The notes below the pieces were generated by a model. It was given only the letters and a program-made list of their open reading frames with translations, did not search any database and had not been told where the DNA came from. Shown in pieces: positions 26,561 through 35,222 of a stretch of DNA of 64,000 nucleotides (positions within the stretch are counted from its first letter, which is position 1; the number at the start of each line of letters is the position of its first letter). The DNA lies in contig JAEYNR010000012.1 in the NCBI GenBank assembly GCA_023412475.1, positions 1-64,000 of the forward strand, in the 5' to 3' direction. A program made the translations under genes and the position numbers. The DNA is from Fibrobacterota bacterium (lineage in GTDB: Bacteria > Fibrobacterota > Chitinivibrionia > Chitinivibrionales > Chitinispirillaceae).

Positions 26561-27838
26561 TTACAATGGTTGTGCAAAAAGATCATAGTCTGAAGCTCCT
26601 ATTATTTTTACACTTGAAATAGTACCAGTAGAAAAATCTCCGCTGGTCAGAAGCACTTTGCCGTCTACTTCCGGAGCATCTGATTGGGATCTGGCTTCAA
26701 AATTAAATGAAGGATCATCGCTGATATCATCGATTATAACTTCCAGAGTTGATCCGATTTTAGACTCTAAGATCTCTCTGCTTATCTCTCTTTGCACAAG
26801 CATCAGCTCTTCACATCTTTTAATTGCAGTAGCTATCCTTGGCCGTGGTTTTAATTCAAAGGCTTTTGTGCCTTGCTCGGCAGAGAATGGGAAAACCCCC
26901 AGCTTATCAAAGCGTGCAAATTCTATAAAGTCCAATAATTCCTTGAAATGAGTGTTTGTTTCACCTGGAAAACCCAGGATAAAAGAACTTCGGATTGAAG
27001 CATCTGGAACAATTGTTCTTATTTGCTCTATCAGCTTATAGGTTTCTTTTGTTAAAGGAGTTCTTTTCATGGAGCGAAGTATCGGCTCGGAGATATGCTG
27101 CAGGGGGATATCAAAGTAGGAGCAGATCCGTTTTTCATTTGATATCAGTTTCAATAGACTTTGATCTACATATCTGGGATGCAGATACATGCAGCGTATC
27201 CAGGGGAAATCGGTTTTTTCCAGCAGTTGCTCAAGTAGAGATGAAAGTGAGCAGCCGTAATCTCTGCCAAAAAAAGAGGTATCCTGAGCGACTAATATAA
27301 GTTCCTTTACACCGCTTTGATAGAGCCATTTGGCTTCATCAATTATTTCCCGGGATTCTCTGCTGACAAATCGGCCGCGAATACTGGGGATAACACAGAA
27401 TGTACAACCGTGTGAACAACCTTCTGCGATTTTCAAATATTGAGTAGCCTGCAGCCCGCAAAGTTCTCTTTTAAAAGTTGATGGTTTCATCTGTTTGTAA
27501 AGGTTGCGGAGCAGCTCCTGCCAATCGTTGACACCGATCCACAAATCAACTTCCGGGAACTTATCTGCAACTTGTTTTCGGTATCTTTGCGAAAAACAGC
27601 CGCTGACAATCAGTGTCTGACAATGTCCGTTATTTTTTTTTGATCCAGCTTCAAGGATAGTATCAATAGCCTCTTGCTGGGCCTCTCTGATAAAGGCACA
27701 GGTATTAACAATAATTATATCAGCAATTTGAGGGTCTCTGGTCAGTTCAAAACCAGCGGATCTGAACAGATACAGAATCTTTTCGCCATCGATGATATTT
27801 TTACTGCACCCAAGGTTGTATAATGCTACTAGTGACAT
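26561..27838 (-). CDS. rimO: Ribosomal protein S12 methylthiotransferase RimO
   Basis: The roughly 425-aa radical-SAM enzyme methylthiolates an aspartate of ribosomal protein S12. It has the N-terminal UPF0004 domain with cysteines in NLGCSKN and NTCAF, the radical-SAM motif CSHGCTFC (CxxxCxxC) and a C-terminal TRAM domain. The start at 27838 matches the family N-terminus (MSLVALYNLGC). A TTG start at 27865 is possible but lies inside a terminator-like hairpin. No strong ribosome site is visible, so expression may be modest. Confidence 0.94.
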   Translation of the reverse strand: MSLVALYNLGCSKNIIDGEKILYLFRSAGFELTRDPQIADIIIVNTCAFIREAQQEAIDTILEAGSKKNNGHCQTLIVSGCFSQRYRKQVADKFPEVDLWIGVNDWQELLRNLYKQMKPSTFKRELCGLQATQYLKIAEGCSHGCTFCVIPSIRGRFVSRESREIIDEAKWLYQSGVKELILVAQDTSFFGRDYGCSLSSLLEQLLEKTDFPWIRCMYLHPRYVDQSLLKLISNEKRICSYFDIPLQHISEPILRSMKRTPLTKETYKLIEQIRTIVPDASIRSSFILGFPGETNTHFKELLDFIEFARFDKLGVFPFSAEQGTKAFELKPRPRIATAIKRCEELMLVQREISREILESKIGSTLEVIIDDISDDPSFNFEARSQSDAPEVDGKVLLTSGDFSTGTISSVKIIGASDYDLFAQPL

Positions 27839-27842
27839 AAAT

Positions 27843-27872
27843 AAAGAGGGGCTTTGCGATTGCAAAACCCTG
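27843..27872 (-). terminator. Terminator or attenuator between SPOR gene and rimO
   Basis: On the minus strand GGGTTTTGC pairs with GCAAAGCCC over a short loop, followed by CTCTTTATTT. It ends only a few bases before the rimO start, so it could also influence rimO translation. Confidence 0.55.
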
Positions 27873-27905
27873 TATTCCTATATTGGGAAGAGTAAGTTTG
27901 AGAAA

Positions 27906-28751
27906 TTACCATTCATCATCCAGAGGGACCTCTGGAGTTGCGGATGTAGTAGATGGAGCGACGACCGGTTCAGGTTCAGCAGCCGGAATGGAAGGGGCCG
28001 GAGTTACCGAAGGTGGTGGAGGGTAACTTGCAGCCGGCATGCTTTGATCTTCTATTGGTGGTGAATTGTCTACAGCCGGAGCACTTTGGTCTGGAACTGG
28101 CGAATAGCTTTCAACTGGTGTGCTTTGTTGAGGAGCAGATGGGTAAGTTTGATAACTTTGGTACGATGAACCACTGTTGAAATCGGATGCCGGGGTTGTT
28201 TCACCAAAACCGCTTCCCTCAATTCCAATATTGTCATTAGATTTATTGTCTACCCAAAATTCATAGCCCATGGGTTTCAAGGTTTCATTTCCGAAATCTC
28301 TGGCTATAGAGATTTGGGCAAAACGTCCGATACGTACTCTGTAATAGGTACCGAAAAGCTCTGGAGTGGGGTTTTGTACTTCAGCGACATAAGCAGGATA
28401 TCCCTTATCTTCAAGCTTTTCAGCCAGCCGCTCAGCCAAAGTTCGTGAACCGACAGTTGAAATCTGTACAACGTATCTGCCAGTGCTGGAGAATTGAGGT
28501 GGTTCTGTTGAGGAAACCGTGCTGTTGTAGCTGGAAGACTCTTGCGTTGAAGAACTAGTGGGAGTAGATGACTCGGGAGAATCAGAGTCTTCTTTATAAA
28601 ACTCCTCGAAGATATCCGCAGTCGAAGACTGCGATTGAACAGTGTTTTTTGAAGATTGTGAAAATTCTGTGTCGCTTTGTTCTTTTTTCTTTGCACAACC
28701 CATAATAACCACAACTAAAAGAATTCCGGCAAGGAGCTTTCCGCGAAGCAT
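27906..28751 (-). CDS. SPOR-domain lipoprotein
   Basis: The product has 281 aa with a lipobox (VIMGC, Cys19). A Ser/Thr/Gln-rich linker (20-85) leads to a SPOR domain at about 92-165 (YVVQISTVGSRTLAERLAEKLEDKG...YYRVRIGRFAQ). SPOR domains bind denuded septal peptidoglycan. A long Pro/Ser/Ala-rich tail with repeated Pro-x-Pro and Gln-Ser motifs follows. A role at the cell envelope, perhaps in division or wall remodelling, is likely. It lies upstream of rimO. Confidence 0.88.
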   Translation of the reverse strand: MLRGKLLAGILLVVVIMGCAKKKEQSDTEFSQSSKNTVQSQSSTADIFEEFYKEDSDSPESSTPTSSSTQESSSYNSTVSSTEPPQFSSTGRYVVQISTVGSRTLAERLAEKLEDKGYPAYVAEVQNPTPELFGTYYRVRIGRFAQISIARDFGNETLKPMGYEFWVDNKSNDNIGIEGSGFGETTPASDFNSGSSYQSYQTYPSAPQQSTPVESYSPVPDQSAPAVDNSPPIEDQSMPAASYPPPPSVTPAPSIPAAEPEPVVAPSTTSATPEVPLDDEW

Positions 28752-29108
28752 CGTTCCTCCTTTATAATGTCAGCTTGACCGTTTTGCAATATTTCAATTT
28801 ATTTACCAAATACTAAAATTACAATATTGGAAAACTTATTTCCATTAATTTTTCAATGATTTATGCTTACGGGATAAAGCGATACAAAATTTTTTAAAAA
28901 AATGCCTTATTGATCGTAATTATTTCACTTTAAAACAAGAGAATTTTCAATACGTTTCTTTAAGGAAAAAAATTGCATCATATTTTAATCTTTCGAAATC
29001 TCTCTGTCATTTCAGTCTCATCCTTGTCTATGCTTTTGAGAGGCAATGGATAGGCTTTTACTAGACAGACATTAGATATAATCAGCAAAAGATAAGCCTG
29101 AAAGTGGC
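28752..29108. other. A/T-rich intergenic region
   Basis: About 360 bases between the SPOR gene start and the hisB stop. No gene or repeat is seen; it should hold the SPOR gene promoter. Confidence 0.5.
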
Positions 29109-29705
29109 CTAAAGCACTCCTTTGGTCGAAGGAAGTGAATCAGATGATCGGGGATTAATGCTGCAAGCTTCAGAAAGTGCTTTAGCAAAAGCCTTAAAGA
29201 TTGCTTCAATTGCGTGATGACTGTTTCGGCCCCGAATCAAATCAACATGAATTGTGCACCGGGAATGATCAGTAAAGGCTTTGAAAAAATCGTGGATAAG
29301 GTCGCAGTCAAAATTCCCGATTTGCCGATCAGACAACTCCACTTCGTAAACAAGGTTAGGTCTCCCGGCAATATCCAGGCAAACTCTTGCCAATGCTTCA
29401 TCCATTGGAACATAGCTGAATGCATACCTTATAATTCCTTTGCAATCACCTAAGGCTTTCTGTAAGGCAATTCCAAGAGAGATGCCTATATCTTCCACAC
29501 TGTGGTGAAAATCCACTTCAGTGTCTCCTTTACAGCTTAACTTCAGGTCAAACAGACCGTGCCTGGAAAAAAGAGAGAGCATGTGGTCCAAAAAACCGTT
29601 TCCGCTGGCAATTTCATATTTTCCACTGCCGTCGAGGTTAATTTCGACTGTAATATCAGTTTCGTTTGTCTTGCGATTGACAACTGTTTTTCTGCTCATC
29701 TCCAT
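29109..29705 (-). CDS. hisB: Imidazoleglycerol-phosphate dehydratase
   Basis: The 198-aa enzyme carries out the sixth step of histidine synthesis, using two manganese ions. Metal ligands lie in DFHHSVEDIGI and GRNSHHAIEAIFKAFAKAL, with FLDHMLSLFSRHG near the start. It is the monofunctional dehydratase without a phosphatase domain. It is last in the row maf-rodZ-tatD-(44-aa protein)-hisB. hisA is about 4 kb away on the other strand, so histidine genes are scattered here. Confidence 0.95.
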   Translation of the reverse strand: MEMSRKTVVNRKTNETDITVEINLDGSGKYEIASGNGFLDHMLSLFSRHGLFDLKLSCKGDTEVDFHHSVEDIGISLGIALQKALGDCKGIIRYAFSYVPMDEALARVCLDIAGRPNLVYEVELSDRQIGNFDCDLIHDFFKAFTDHSRCTIHVDLIRGRNSHHAIEAIFKAFAKALSEACSINPRSSDSLPSTKGVL

Positions 29706-29735
29706 AGCCTCATCTCTAAATGACTCGCCAATAAC

Positions 29736-29870
29736 TTAACTTTTATAATGATCTTTTATTTGCTGGACTATAGCCGTAATTTTTTTTTCCAGTTCATTAA
29801 GCTCAAGTAACAGATAAACTATCAAAAACAAAATTCCAAAAATTGCCAGAATGAAAAAAAAAGTCCACAT
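29736..29870 (-). CDS. 44-aa single-pass membrane protein (small ORF)
   Basis: A 45-codon frame starts at ATG 29870 and ends in TAA at 29736. It encodes a hydrophobic helix (about 3-22, FFFILAIFGILFLIVYLLL) followed by ELNELEKKITAIVQQIKDHY, which looks like a short coiled coil. A weak GGGA ribosome-site-like sequence lies upstream. The frame fits exactly between tatD and hisB (32 and 30 bases from them) on the same strand, which supports a real gene. It is too short for most gene callers and I recognise no family. Confidence 0.6.
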   Translation of the reverse strand: MWTFFFILAIFGILFLIVYLLLELNELEKKITAIVQQIKDHYKS

Positions 29871-29902
29871 GAGTTTATCCCAAGGTTTAAATCTGTAAAA
29901 TA

Positions 29903-30667
29903 TTAAAGGGAACTGTTAAAAAAAAGCGAGTTAAAGTTTTTTTCAAGTTGAATCTGAAGCTTGTCACTTTCACAATCAAGCAGTCTGCCAAGCTCAGCAG
30001 CAGTATATTTAAGAAAGCCTGGGTGGTTCTTTTTCCCCCGGTAAGGGGCAGGTGAAAGATAGGGGGAATCGGTCTCGATTAAAATTCTTTCGATGGGAAC
30101 TGATGGTACAACTGCTCTGATTTTTGCATTTCTGAATGTAATTATTCCTGAAAAAGAGAGATAAAAACCAGAATCGATTATTGCCTGCATATCATCGAAA
30201 GAGCCTGTAAAGCAATGAAACAGAACCCGCTTAATGCCAATGGAGCGGCAAATCTCCACCACTTTTTTTTCTGAACCGCGTGAGTGAACAACTGCCGGCA
30301 AATCTAGCTTAATGGCAAGATCAAGCTGAGCTTCAAGAAAAGGAATCTGTTTATCTAATGAGGGATATCTGGGATTAGTAGAATCTAATCCAATTTCACC
30401 TAAAGCAATGACCCGGGGCTTTCTAAGAAAGGATTCCAGTGATGAAAGCCAGTCAGAATTCTGACTGGTTACATCAAAAGGGCTGATTCCCACTGCTCCG
30501 TAAATATGATCAGAACTCTGACACTGCTCTGTAGCCGTAATCGCAGTAGGTAGATCGGTTGCAGTCGAAAGGATTATCTCAACACATGCATCAGAGGCTT
30601 CCTGCACTACTTTTTTAAGAGAGTCCGCTTCATATTCATACAGATGTGCATGCGAATCGATCCACAT
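29903..30667 (-). CDS. TatD-family metal-dependent hydrolase
   Basis: The 254-aa TIM-barrel metallohydrolase resembles TatD/YcfH nucleases. Metal-binding motifs in order: SHAHL near the start, GEIGLD (about 92), VVHSRG, LFHCFTGS and LIETDSPYLSP. Family members act as 3'-5' DNases in repair or apoptosis-like DNA handling. The gene follows the RodZ-like gene closely (14 bases), so the two are probably cotranscribed. Confidence 0.93.
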   Translation of the reverse strand: MWIDSHAHLYEYEADSLKKVVQEASDACVEIILSTATDLPTAITATEQCQSSDHIYGAVGISPFDVTSQNSDWLSSLESFLRKPRVIALGEIGLDSTNPRYPSLDKQIPFLEAQLDLAIKLDLPAVVHSRGSEKKVVEICRSIGIKRVLFHCFTGSFDDMQAIIDSGFYLSFSGIITFRNAKIRAVVPSVPIERILIETDSPYLSPAPYRGKKNHPGFLKYTAAELGRLLDCESDKLQIQLEKNFNSLFFNSSL

Positions 30668-30681
30668 AGTTGAGTTATGGT

Positions 30682-31566
30682 CTAGAGACGCTCCTTAAAC
30701 ACCGAATTCCACTTTGAAAGAGTCCAGATAACCGGTTTGCCAGTTTTGTCCATTTTGAATGCAACTATTCCTGTACCTCGTACAGTTATTGGTTTCCCTT
30801 TAAAACTGTATTTAACAGTTGAATTGTTTCCTACATGGACGTTGAAACTGTCTTTGGCGGTAAAGACACGGCTCTGGTTTTTGGCAATGATGTTTTTCCA
30901 TGAGGTGCCATCAGAGAAAACCTGAACCCATGCAGAATCACTGATCACATCAAGTTTCAAGCTCAATAAGCCGGCAGTGTCCAACGATGAATCGGCAAGC
31001 AGGGCTATACTGCTATCTGTTTGCTGAGGAGGTGCTTCAGAAAACAGGCTGTCATCGTCTGCAAGAGAATCAGTGAGGCTATCCTGTGTTACTTGCAGTG
31101 TGGAAGTTGTATCAGATCCGATAATAAAATCCTCAGGAGTGGAGATCCATCCTTTTTTGTTTGCCAGGAAACTGAAACCAGCCAAGAGGGCAATAAGAAT
31201 CAATACAATAAAAAGCATCGGACTTTTAGTCTCTTCTTTTTCCTTCATGCTTACTGTAATTTTTGAAGCGGTTTCTTTTTCTATGCTCATGCCCCGTTCC
31301 AAATAGAATTTTTTCAGGATCTCTTCTGAATCCAGGGACAGGTATTTAGCTAATGAGCGCAGATATACCCTTACATAAGGATCCGCAGGCAGCGATTCAT
31401 ACTCACTGGCTTCCAGTGCTTTTATGTATTTCACATTGAGTTTGAGATCTTTTGCAATGGTCTCTACGGTTATCCGCCGGGTAATTCTTTCCTTACGGAG
31501 TATATCTCCAACCCGGTCTCTTGAGAGATCCGCAGCATTGAGATCCGTTTCATTCTTCTCAGGCAT
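30682..31566 (-). CDS. RodZ-like helix-turn-helix membrane protein
   Basis: From ATG 31566 the product is 294 aa; AAAGGA lies 9 bases upstream and longer in-frame starts lack this. A Cro-type helix-turn-helix of the HTH_25 kind (about 18-85: GDILRKERITRRITVETIAKDL...LPADPYVRVYLRSLAKYL) is followed by a membrane helix (about 115-133) and a DUF4115-type beta domain (about 200-285). RodZ links the MreB cytoskeleton to the envelope. The start overlaps the end of maf by 8 bases. Confidence 0.88.
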   Translation of the reverse strand: MPEKNETDLNAADLSRDRVGDILRKERITRRITVETIAKDLKLNVKYIKALEASEYESLPADPYVRVYLRSLAKYLSLDSEEILKKFYLERGMSIEKETASKITVSMKEKEETKSPMLFIVLILIALLAGFSFLANKKGWISTPEDFIIGSDTTSTLQVTQDSLTDSLADDDSLFSEAPPQQTDSSIALLADSSLDTAGLLSLKLDVISDSAWVQVFSDGTSWKNIIAKNQSRVFTAKDSFNVHVGNNSTVKYSFKGKPITVRGTGIVAFKMDKTGKPVIWTLSKWNSVFKERL

Positions 31567-32173
31567 TTGAGAGTTCCTTTCGGAAAATGAATTCATTAAA
31601 CAGGCTGATCGTTCCGGATACCGGCAGCCCGACCACATTATAAAAGCAACCATCAATTCTATCTATAAAAATCATGGCTTTACCTTGAATTGCATAACTG
31701 CCGGCTTTATCCTGATACTCTGGGAAATGAAGATAATGCTCTATTTCCTGATCTGAGATGTGTCGAAAAAAAACCGACGTACTTACAACTGTTGTTCTGC
31801 AGAAATTTTCCTCTGCACAAAGCAGTGCCACACCGGTTATCACCTGATGCTTTTTCCCTGACAGACTTTTAAGCATTTTAAAGGCATCTTCACAACATGA
31901 TGGTTTTCCTAAAATAACCGAATCATTTATTACCAATGTATCTGCGCTCAAAACTAATGACCCGGGGTTAGTTTCCGAAACAGGTCTTCCTTTAATTGAT
32001 GCCAATTTCTGCAAAGACTCATTAAGGTTCTCAGGATCCAGATATGATTGTTCATTAAATTCTGTTGGGACAATAATATCAAAAGAAAATCCCATCAAAG
32101 AGAGAATCTGTTTCCGGCGCGGTGAGCCGGAAGCCAATATTACAGTTCTGCCAGGATTAAACCAGTAAGTCAT
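31559..32173 (-). CDS. maf: Maf-family nucleotide pyrophosphatase
   Basis: From ATG 32173 the product is 204 aa. ILASGSPRRKQIL is the family signature at the start, followed by SADTLV and GVALLCAEE-type segments. Maf proteins hydrolyse dTTP, UTP or modified nucleotides and affect septation when overproduced. An upstream in-frame extension to 32242 is rejected because the family N-terminus begins here. It is first in the maf-rodZ-tatD-hisB row. Confidence 0.92.
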   Translation of the reverse strand: MTYWFNPGRTVILASGSPRRKQILSLMGFSFDIIVPTEFNEQSYLDPENLNESLQKLASIKGRPVSETNPGSLVLSADTLVINDSVILGKPSCCEDAFKMLKSLSGKKHQVITGVALLCAEENFCRTTVVSTSVFFRHISDQEIEHYLHFPEYQDKAGSYAIQGKAMIFIDRIDGCFYNVVGLPVSGTISLFNEFIFRKELSNA

Positions 32174-32513
32174 AAATATAGTTAAACCGCTAATGATGGG
32201 ACAATTTCTTCCAATGGAGCCAAAACGGTTGAAACATAACAACCTGAAAAATCAATTGTTTTACATTAATAAATATACCATTGTGGTATTTAAGGTGGAA
32301 GAGTAATATTGCGAAACCTGATCAATCAATAGCAATGCTGGTGTAGATAACAATTGTGCACAGACTTCCTGGAAAAAATTGTGCTCAATTGATCATCATT
32401 AGTAAGATGGGGATTTTGTGTGTGTAGCTTTTACGAGGAGTAATATTATAACCGGTGATCATATTAAGGGGCAGAGCTGGAATCTGCCCCCCCCGGGAGT
32501 TGAGTGTACTTTC
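32174..32513. other. Intergenic region with a G/C-rich hairpin
   Basis: GGGGCAGA (32468-32475) and TCTGCCCC (32483-32490) pair over a 7-base loop shortly after the stop of the YwqK-type gene and may terminate it. The remaining sequence shows no gene. Confidence 0.5.
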
Positions 32514-33257
32514 TTAGAAGACTTCGCCTTCTACCTGTGTACCATTTTCATATTTAGCTCTGGAGCGAACTTTGCCATTCTCTCTATACATGAAACGATC
32601 CCCTTCGTAATTACCGTCCTTGTAAAAACCGCTCTCCTCTTTCTTGCCGTTTTTATAATAGGTGGTGAAAGGACCATTAAGTACATTCATTTTATAAGTA
32701 AGCTCGGTTTTCATCTTTCCATTTTCATACCATTCCTGCTCTGCACCTTCCTTATCTCCGTTAACATAGGTTTTTAGAATCTTTTTGGCACCTGATGGAA
32801 AGTAGTTAATTTCCTGGCCATTTTTTTTCCCTGCTTTATAGGTGACCTCAGTTTGAACTGTACCGTTCTCGAAATAGGTTTTAAATTGACCTTCAGGTAA
32901 AGAATCCACGAAGGTTCCTTCAGTTTTAACTTTGCCGTCTTCGTACCAGGTTGTTTCAGGGCCATTCTTTTTACCAGAAGCAAAATTGCTCTCCTTATAT
33001 TTAGATCCGCTGGGGTAAAACATCGTATGTATGCTGTCGGGGAGACCATTTTTAAAATATGAATCTGATTGCACTTTACCATCGGTGTGGTAAAAAGTAG
33101 TGCGGACTATGTTTTTTGGTGATCCTTTATAGAAAATGACTTTTTTGGGCTTCCCATCAGGGTGATATTCCTGGACCGATTCCTTGACTGTGCTGTTGTC
33201 TGCACATCCAAACAAACCAACTAATATTGCTGCAACACCGATGATTTTCAGATGCAT
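32514..33257 (-). CDS. YwqK-type MORN-like repeat lipoprotein
   Basis: The 247-aa product has a canonical lipobox (LFGC, Cys18). The mature protein is built of about nine repeats of roughly 22 residues with the pattern YxNGKxKxExxYKxGxxNG, the MORN-variant motif of the YwqK family. In some bacteria YwqK proteins are described as antitoxins of secreted toxins; here the lipoprotein signal and absence of a toxin gene argue for a surface structural role. It is a single gene. Confidence 0.85.
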   Translation of the reverse strand: MHLKIIGVAAILVGLFGCADNSTVKESVQEYHPDGKPKKVIFYKGSPKNIVRTTFYHTDGKVQSDSYFKNGLPDSIHTMFYPSGSKYKESNFASGKKNGPETTWYEDGKVKTEGTFVDSLPEGQFKTYFENGTVQTEVTYKAGKKNGQEINYFPSGAKKILKTYVNGDKEGAEQEWYENGKMKTELTYKMNVLNGPFTTYYKNGKKEESGFYKDGNYEGDRFMYRENGKVRSRAKYENGTQVEGEVF

Positions 33258-33442
33258 GAGGCTATTCTCCTTTTTAAAATGAGATTACAATTAACATAAT
33301 TATCTAAATTAATATGTTTATGGATTCAGGTCAAACAACAGGATAAGAGCAGGCACATACTATTTTCAGGATGATTTTTTGTACTTAAGTGAAAATAATT
33401 CTTACGGAAAGACGAAAAAAAATTCCCTTTCAGGAGCAAAAA

Positions 33443-34207
33443 GTGAAATTTCATCCCTGCATCGATATTCATGATGGAAAAGTGAAACAGATTGTTGGCA
33501 GTACCCTTTCTGGCAAAGAAGCCGAACTGGTCACCAATTTTCAGACGGATCTAAGTCCGGCATATTATGCAGAAATCTATAAGAGTGATAAACTTACTGG
33601 TGGACATGTGATAATGCTCGGTGAAGGAAATGAAAGTGCTGCGATACAGGCTTTGAATGCCTATCCGGGCGGGTTACAGATTGGAGGCGGTATTAAGCCT
33701 CAAAATGCATCCATGTACCTGGATGCAGGCGCATCTCATGTAATTGTCACCTCGTATGTTTTCAGTGATGGAAAAGTGCAGTGGGAAAGACTTGCAGAGC
33801 TTTCTCAAACTGTCGGAAAAAGTAAACTGGTGCTGGATCTTAGCTGCAAAAAAAGAGACGGGCAATATTTTGTAGTAACCAATCGGTGGCAAAAGTTTAC
33901 AGAGCTATCACTTTCCTCCAGCACTTTTGGTGCTTTGGCACAGTATTGCGATCAATTCCTTATTCATGCCGCTGATGTGGAAGGAAAAAAAGAGGGTATA
34001 GATGAAGAGCTGGTGTCTCTTTTAGCCCGATATTCTCCGATTCCGGTTACTTATGCTGGCGGAGTAAACTCGATTAATGACCTGGAGCGCATTCGAAATG
34101 CAGGAAATTTCAAAATTGATGTGACAGTGGGAAGCGCACTTGACCTTTTTGGGGGGAATTTAAAATATAAGGATATCATTTCATGGTTTCACCAAAATAC
34201 CCATTGA
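33443..34207 (+). CDS. hisA: ProFAR isomerase, eukaryotic-type HisA
   Basis: The 254-aa TIM-barrel enzyme isomerises ProFAR to PRFAR in histidine synthesis. FHPCIDIHDGKVKQIVG, GGGIKPQNASMYLDAGASHVIVTSYVF and YAGGVNSINDLERI resemble the fungal/plant His6 type rather than the usual bacterial HisA. GTG 33443 is chosen because AGGAG lies 6 bases upstream; an in-frame GTG at 33389 would add 18 basic residues. Its 3' end overlaps apbE by 25 bases. Confidence 0.9.
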   Translation: MKFHPCIDIHDGKVKQIVGSTLSGKEAELVTNFQTDLSPAYYAEIYKSDKLTGGHVIMLGEGNESAAIQALNAYPGGLQIGGGIKPQNASMYLDAGASHVIVTSYVFSDGKVQWERLAELSQTVGKSKLVLDLSCKKRDGQYFVVTNRWQKFTELSLSSSTFGALAQYCDQFLIHAADVEGKKEGIDEELVSLLARYSPIPVTYAGGVNSINDLERIRNAGNFKIDVTVGSALDLFGGNLKYKDIISWFHQNTH

Positions 34208-35190
34208 TAATTTTTCTGCTCTGCATCTTTAGTTCTGGTTGTAAACACAAACCCGATGTTGCAGAGAAAAAATATTTCCGTATGGACACCATCACCGAAA
34301 TAACTATCGTTTTTAAGGATAAAAAGAAGATACAGCAGTGCTGGAATTCCATAGACTCTCTTTTAAAAGATTGGGAAGAGCGATTCTCGGTGGAGGGCTG
34401 CGGTTCTGAGGTGCGGCTGCTTAATGAACGGGAAAAAAACGCTATGCCGCTTTCTTCTCAACTCAAGGAGATGCTGCTGTTTTCATTAAATTATGGGGAC
34501 ACTCTGAAGGGTGGGTTTGATCTGACTGTGCTGCCTGTGAAAAAACTCTGGGGATTTGGGGAGAATTCTCAGGCAGATAGTTCCCTGCCATCTGAACACC
34601 AGATACAGTCTGCCCTGGAGAAGGTTGATTACAGAAAGTTGAAGATAATCGGAGATTCCGCATTTTTCTCATCCCCAGAGACCCAAATCGATTTGGGAGG
34701 AGTTGCAAAAGGGTTTGTACTGCGTGAAATCGGAAAACTGCTCAGTAGTTACGGAATTAATAATTACCTGATTTCTGCCGGTGGTGACATAATCATAAAA
34801 GGGAAACGGGCAGATGGAAAACCATGGCGCATAGGCATACAACACCCCAGAAACAATGGGGTCCTGGGTATTCTTGAGCTTGACAGCGGATCGATTGTTA
34901 CCAGTGGTGACTACGAGAGATATCGCATCGTTGATGGAAAGAGGTATCATCACATTTTTGATACCAAAACCGGATATAGCAGCATAAAAAACCAGAGTCT
35001 GACGATCTTTTGTCTCGATCCGGCGGAAGCAGATGTCATGAGCACAGGTTTGTTTAGTAGAAGTGCAGAAGAAATTTTAGAATATATAAATTCACGTCCC
35101 CGCTTTGAGTGCCTGATTGTAGATTCTTGTGGCAAAGTGTTTAAAAGTAGAGGATGGGGGAAAAGGGTAACTGTTTTTGATGAAAACTGA
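34183..35190 (+). CDS. apbE: FAD:protein FMN transferase (ApbE-like lipoprotein)
   Basis: The 335-aa product has a signal peptide with lipobox SSGC (Cys20). ApbE attaches FMN covalently to threonine in target proteins such as Nqr/Rnf subunits. FRMDTITEITI, FDLTVLPVKKLWGFG, IDLGGVAKGFVL, SAGGDIIIKG and SIVTSGDYERYRIVDGKRYHH are family features; the late Asp/Thr region (SLTIFCLDPAEADVMSTGLF) binds metal. It overlaps hisA by 25 bases although their pathways differ. Confidence 0.94.
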   Translation: MVSPKYPLIIFLLCIFSSGCKHKPDVAEKKYFRMDTITEITIVFKDKKKIQQCWNSIDSLLKDWEERFSVEGCGSEVRLLNEREKNAMPLSSQLKEMLLFSLNYGDTLKGGFDLTVLPVKKLWGFGENSQADSSLPSEHQIQSALEKVDYRKLKIIGDSAFFSSPETQIDLGGVAKGFVLREIGKLLSSYGINNYLISAGGDIIIKGKRADGKPWRIGIQHPRNNGVLGILELDSGSIVTSGDYERYRIVDGKRYHHIFDTKTGYSSIKNQSLTIFCLDPAEADVMSTGLFSRSAEEILEYINSRPRFECLIVDSCGKVFKSRGWGKRVTVFDEN

Positions 35191-35222
35191 TTGGGTGTCC
35201 GCTGCTTTAATCAGTTGTTTTT
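35185..35222. terminator. Bidirectional terminator between apbE and kdsA
   Basis: AACTGATT (35185-35192) and AATCAGTT (35209-35216) pair and are followed by GTTTTTAAG. The arms overlap the stop codons of both convergent genes. Confidence 0.6.

Noticed and set aside
32514..33257. Toxin-antitoxin pair based on the YwqK-type annotation
   Set aside because: No toxin gene is adjacent, and the protein carries a lipoprotein signal, which argues for a surface role.
33389..33442. Upstream GTG start for hisA
   Set aside because: It would add 18 basic residues not typical of HisA; GTG 33443 has a good AGGAG site.
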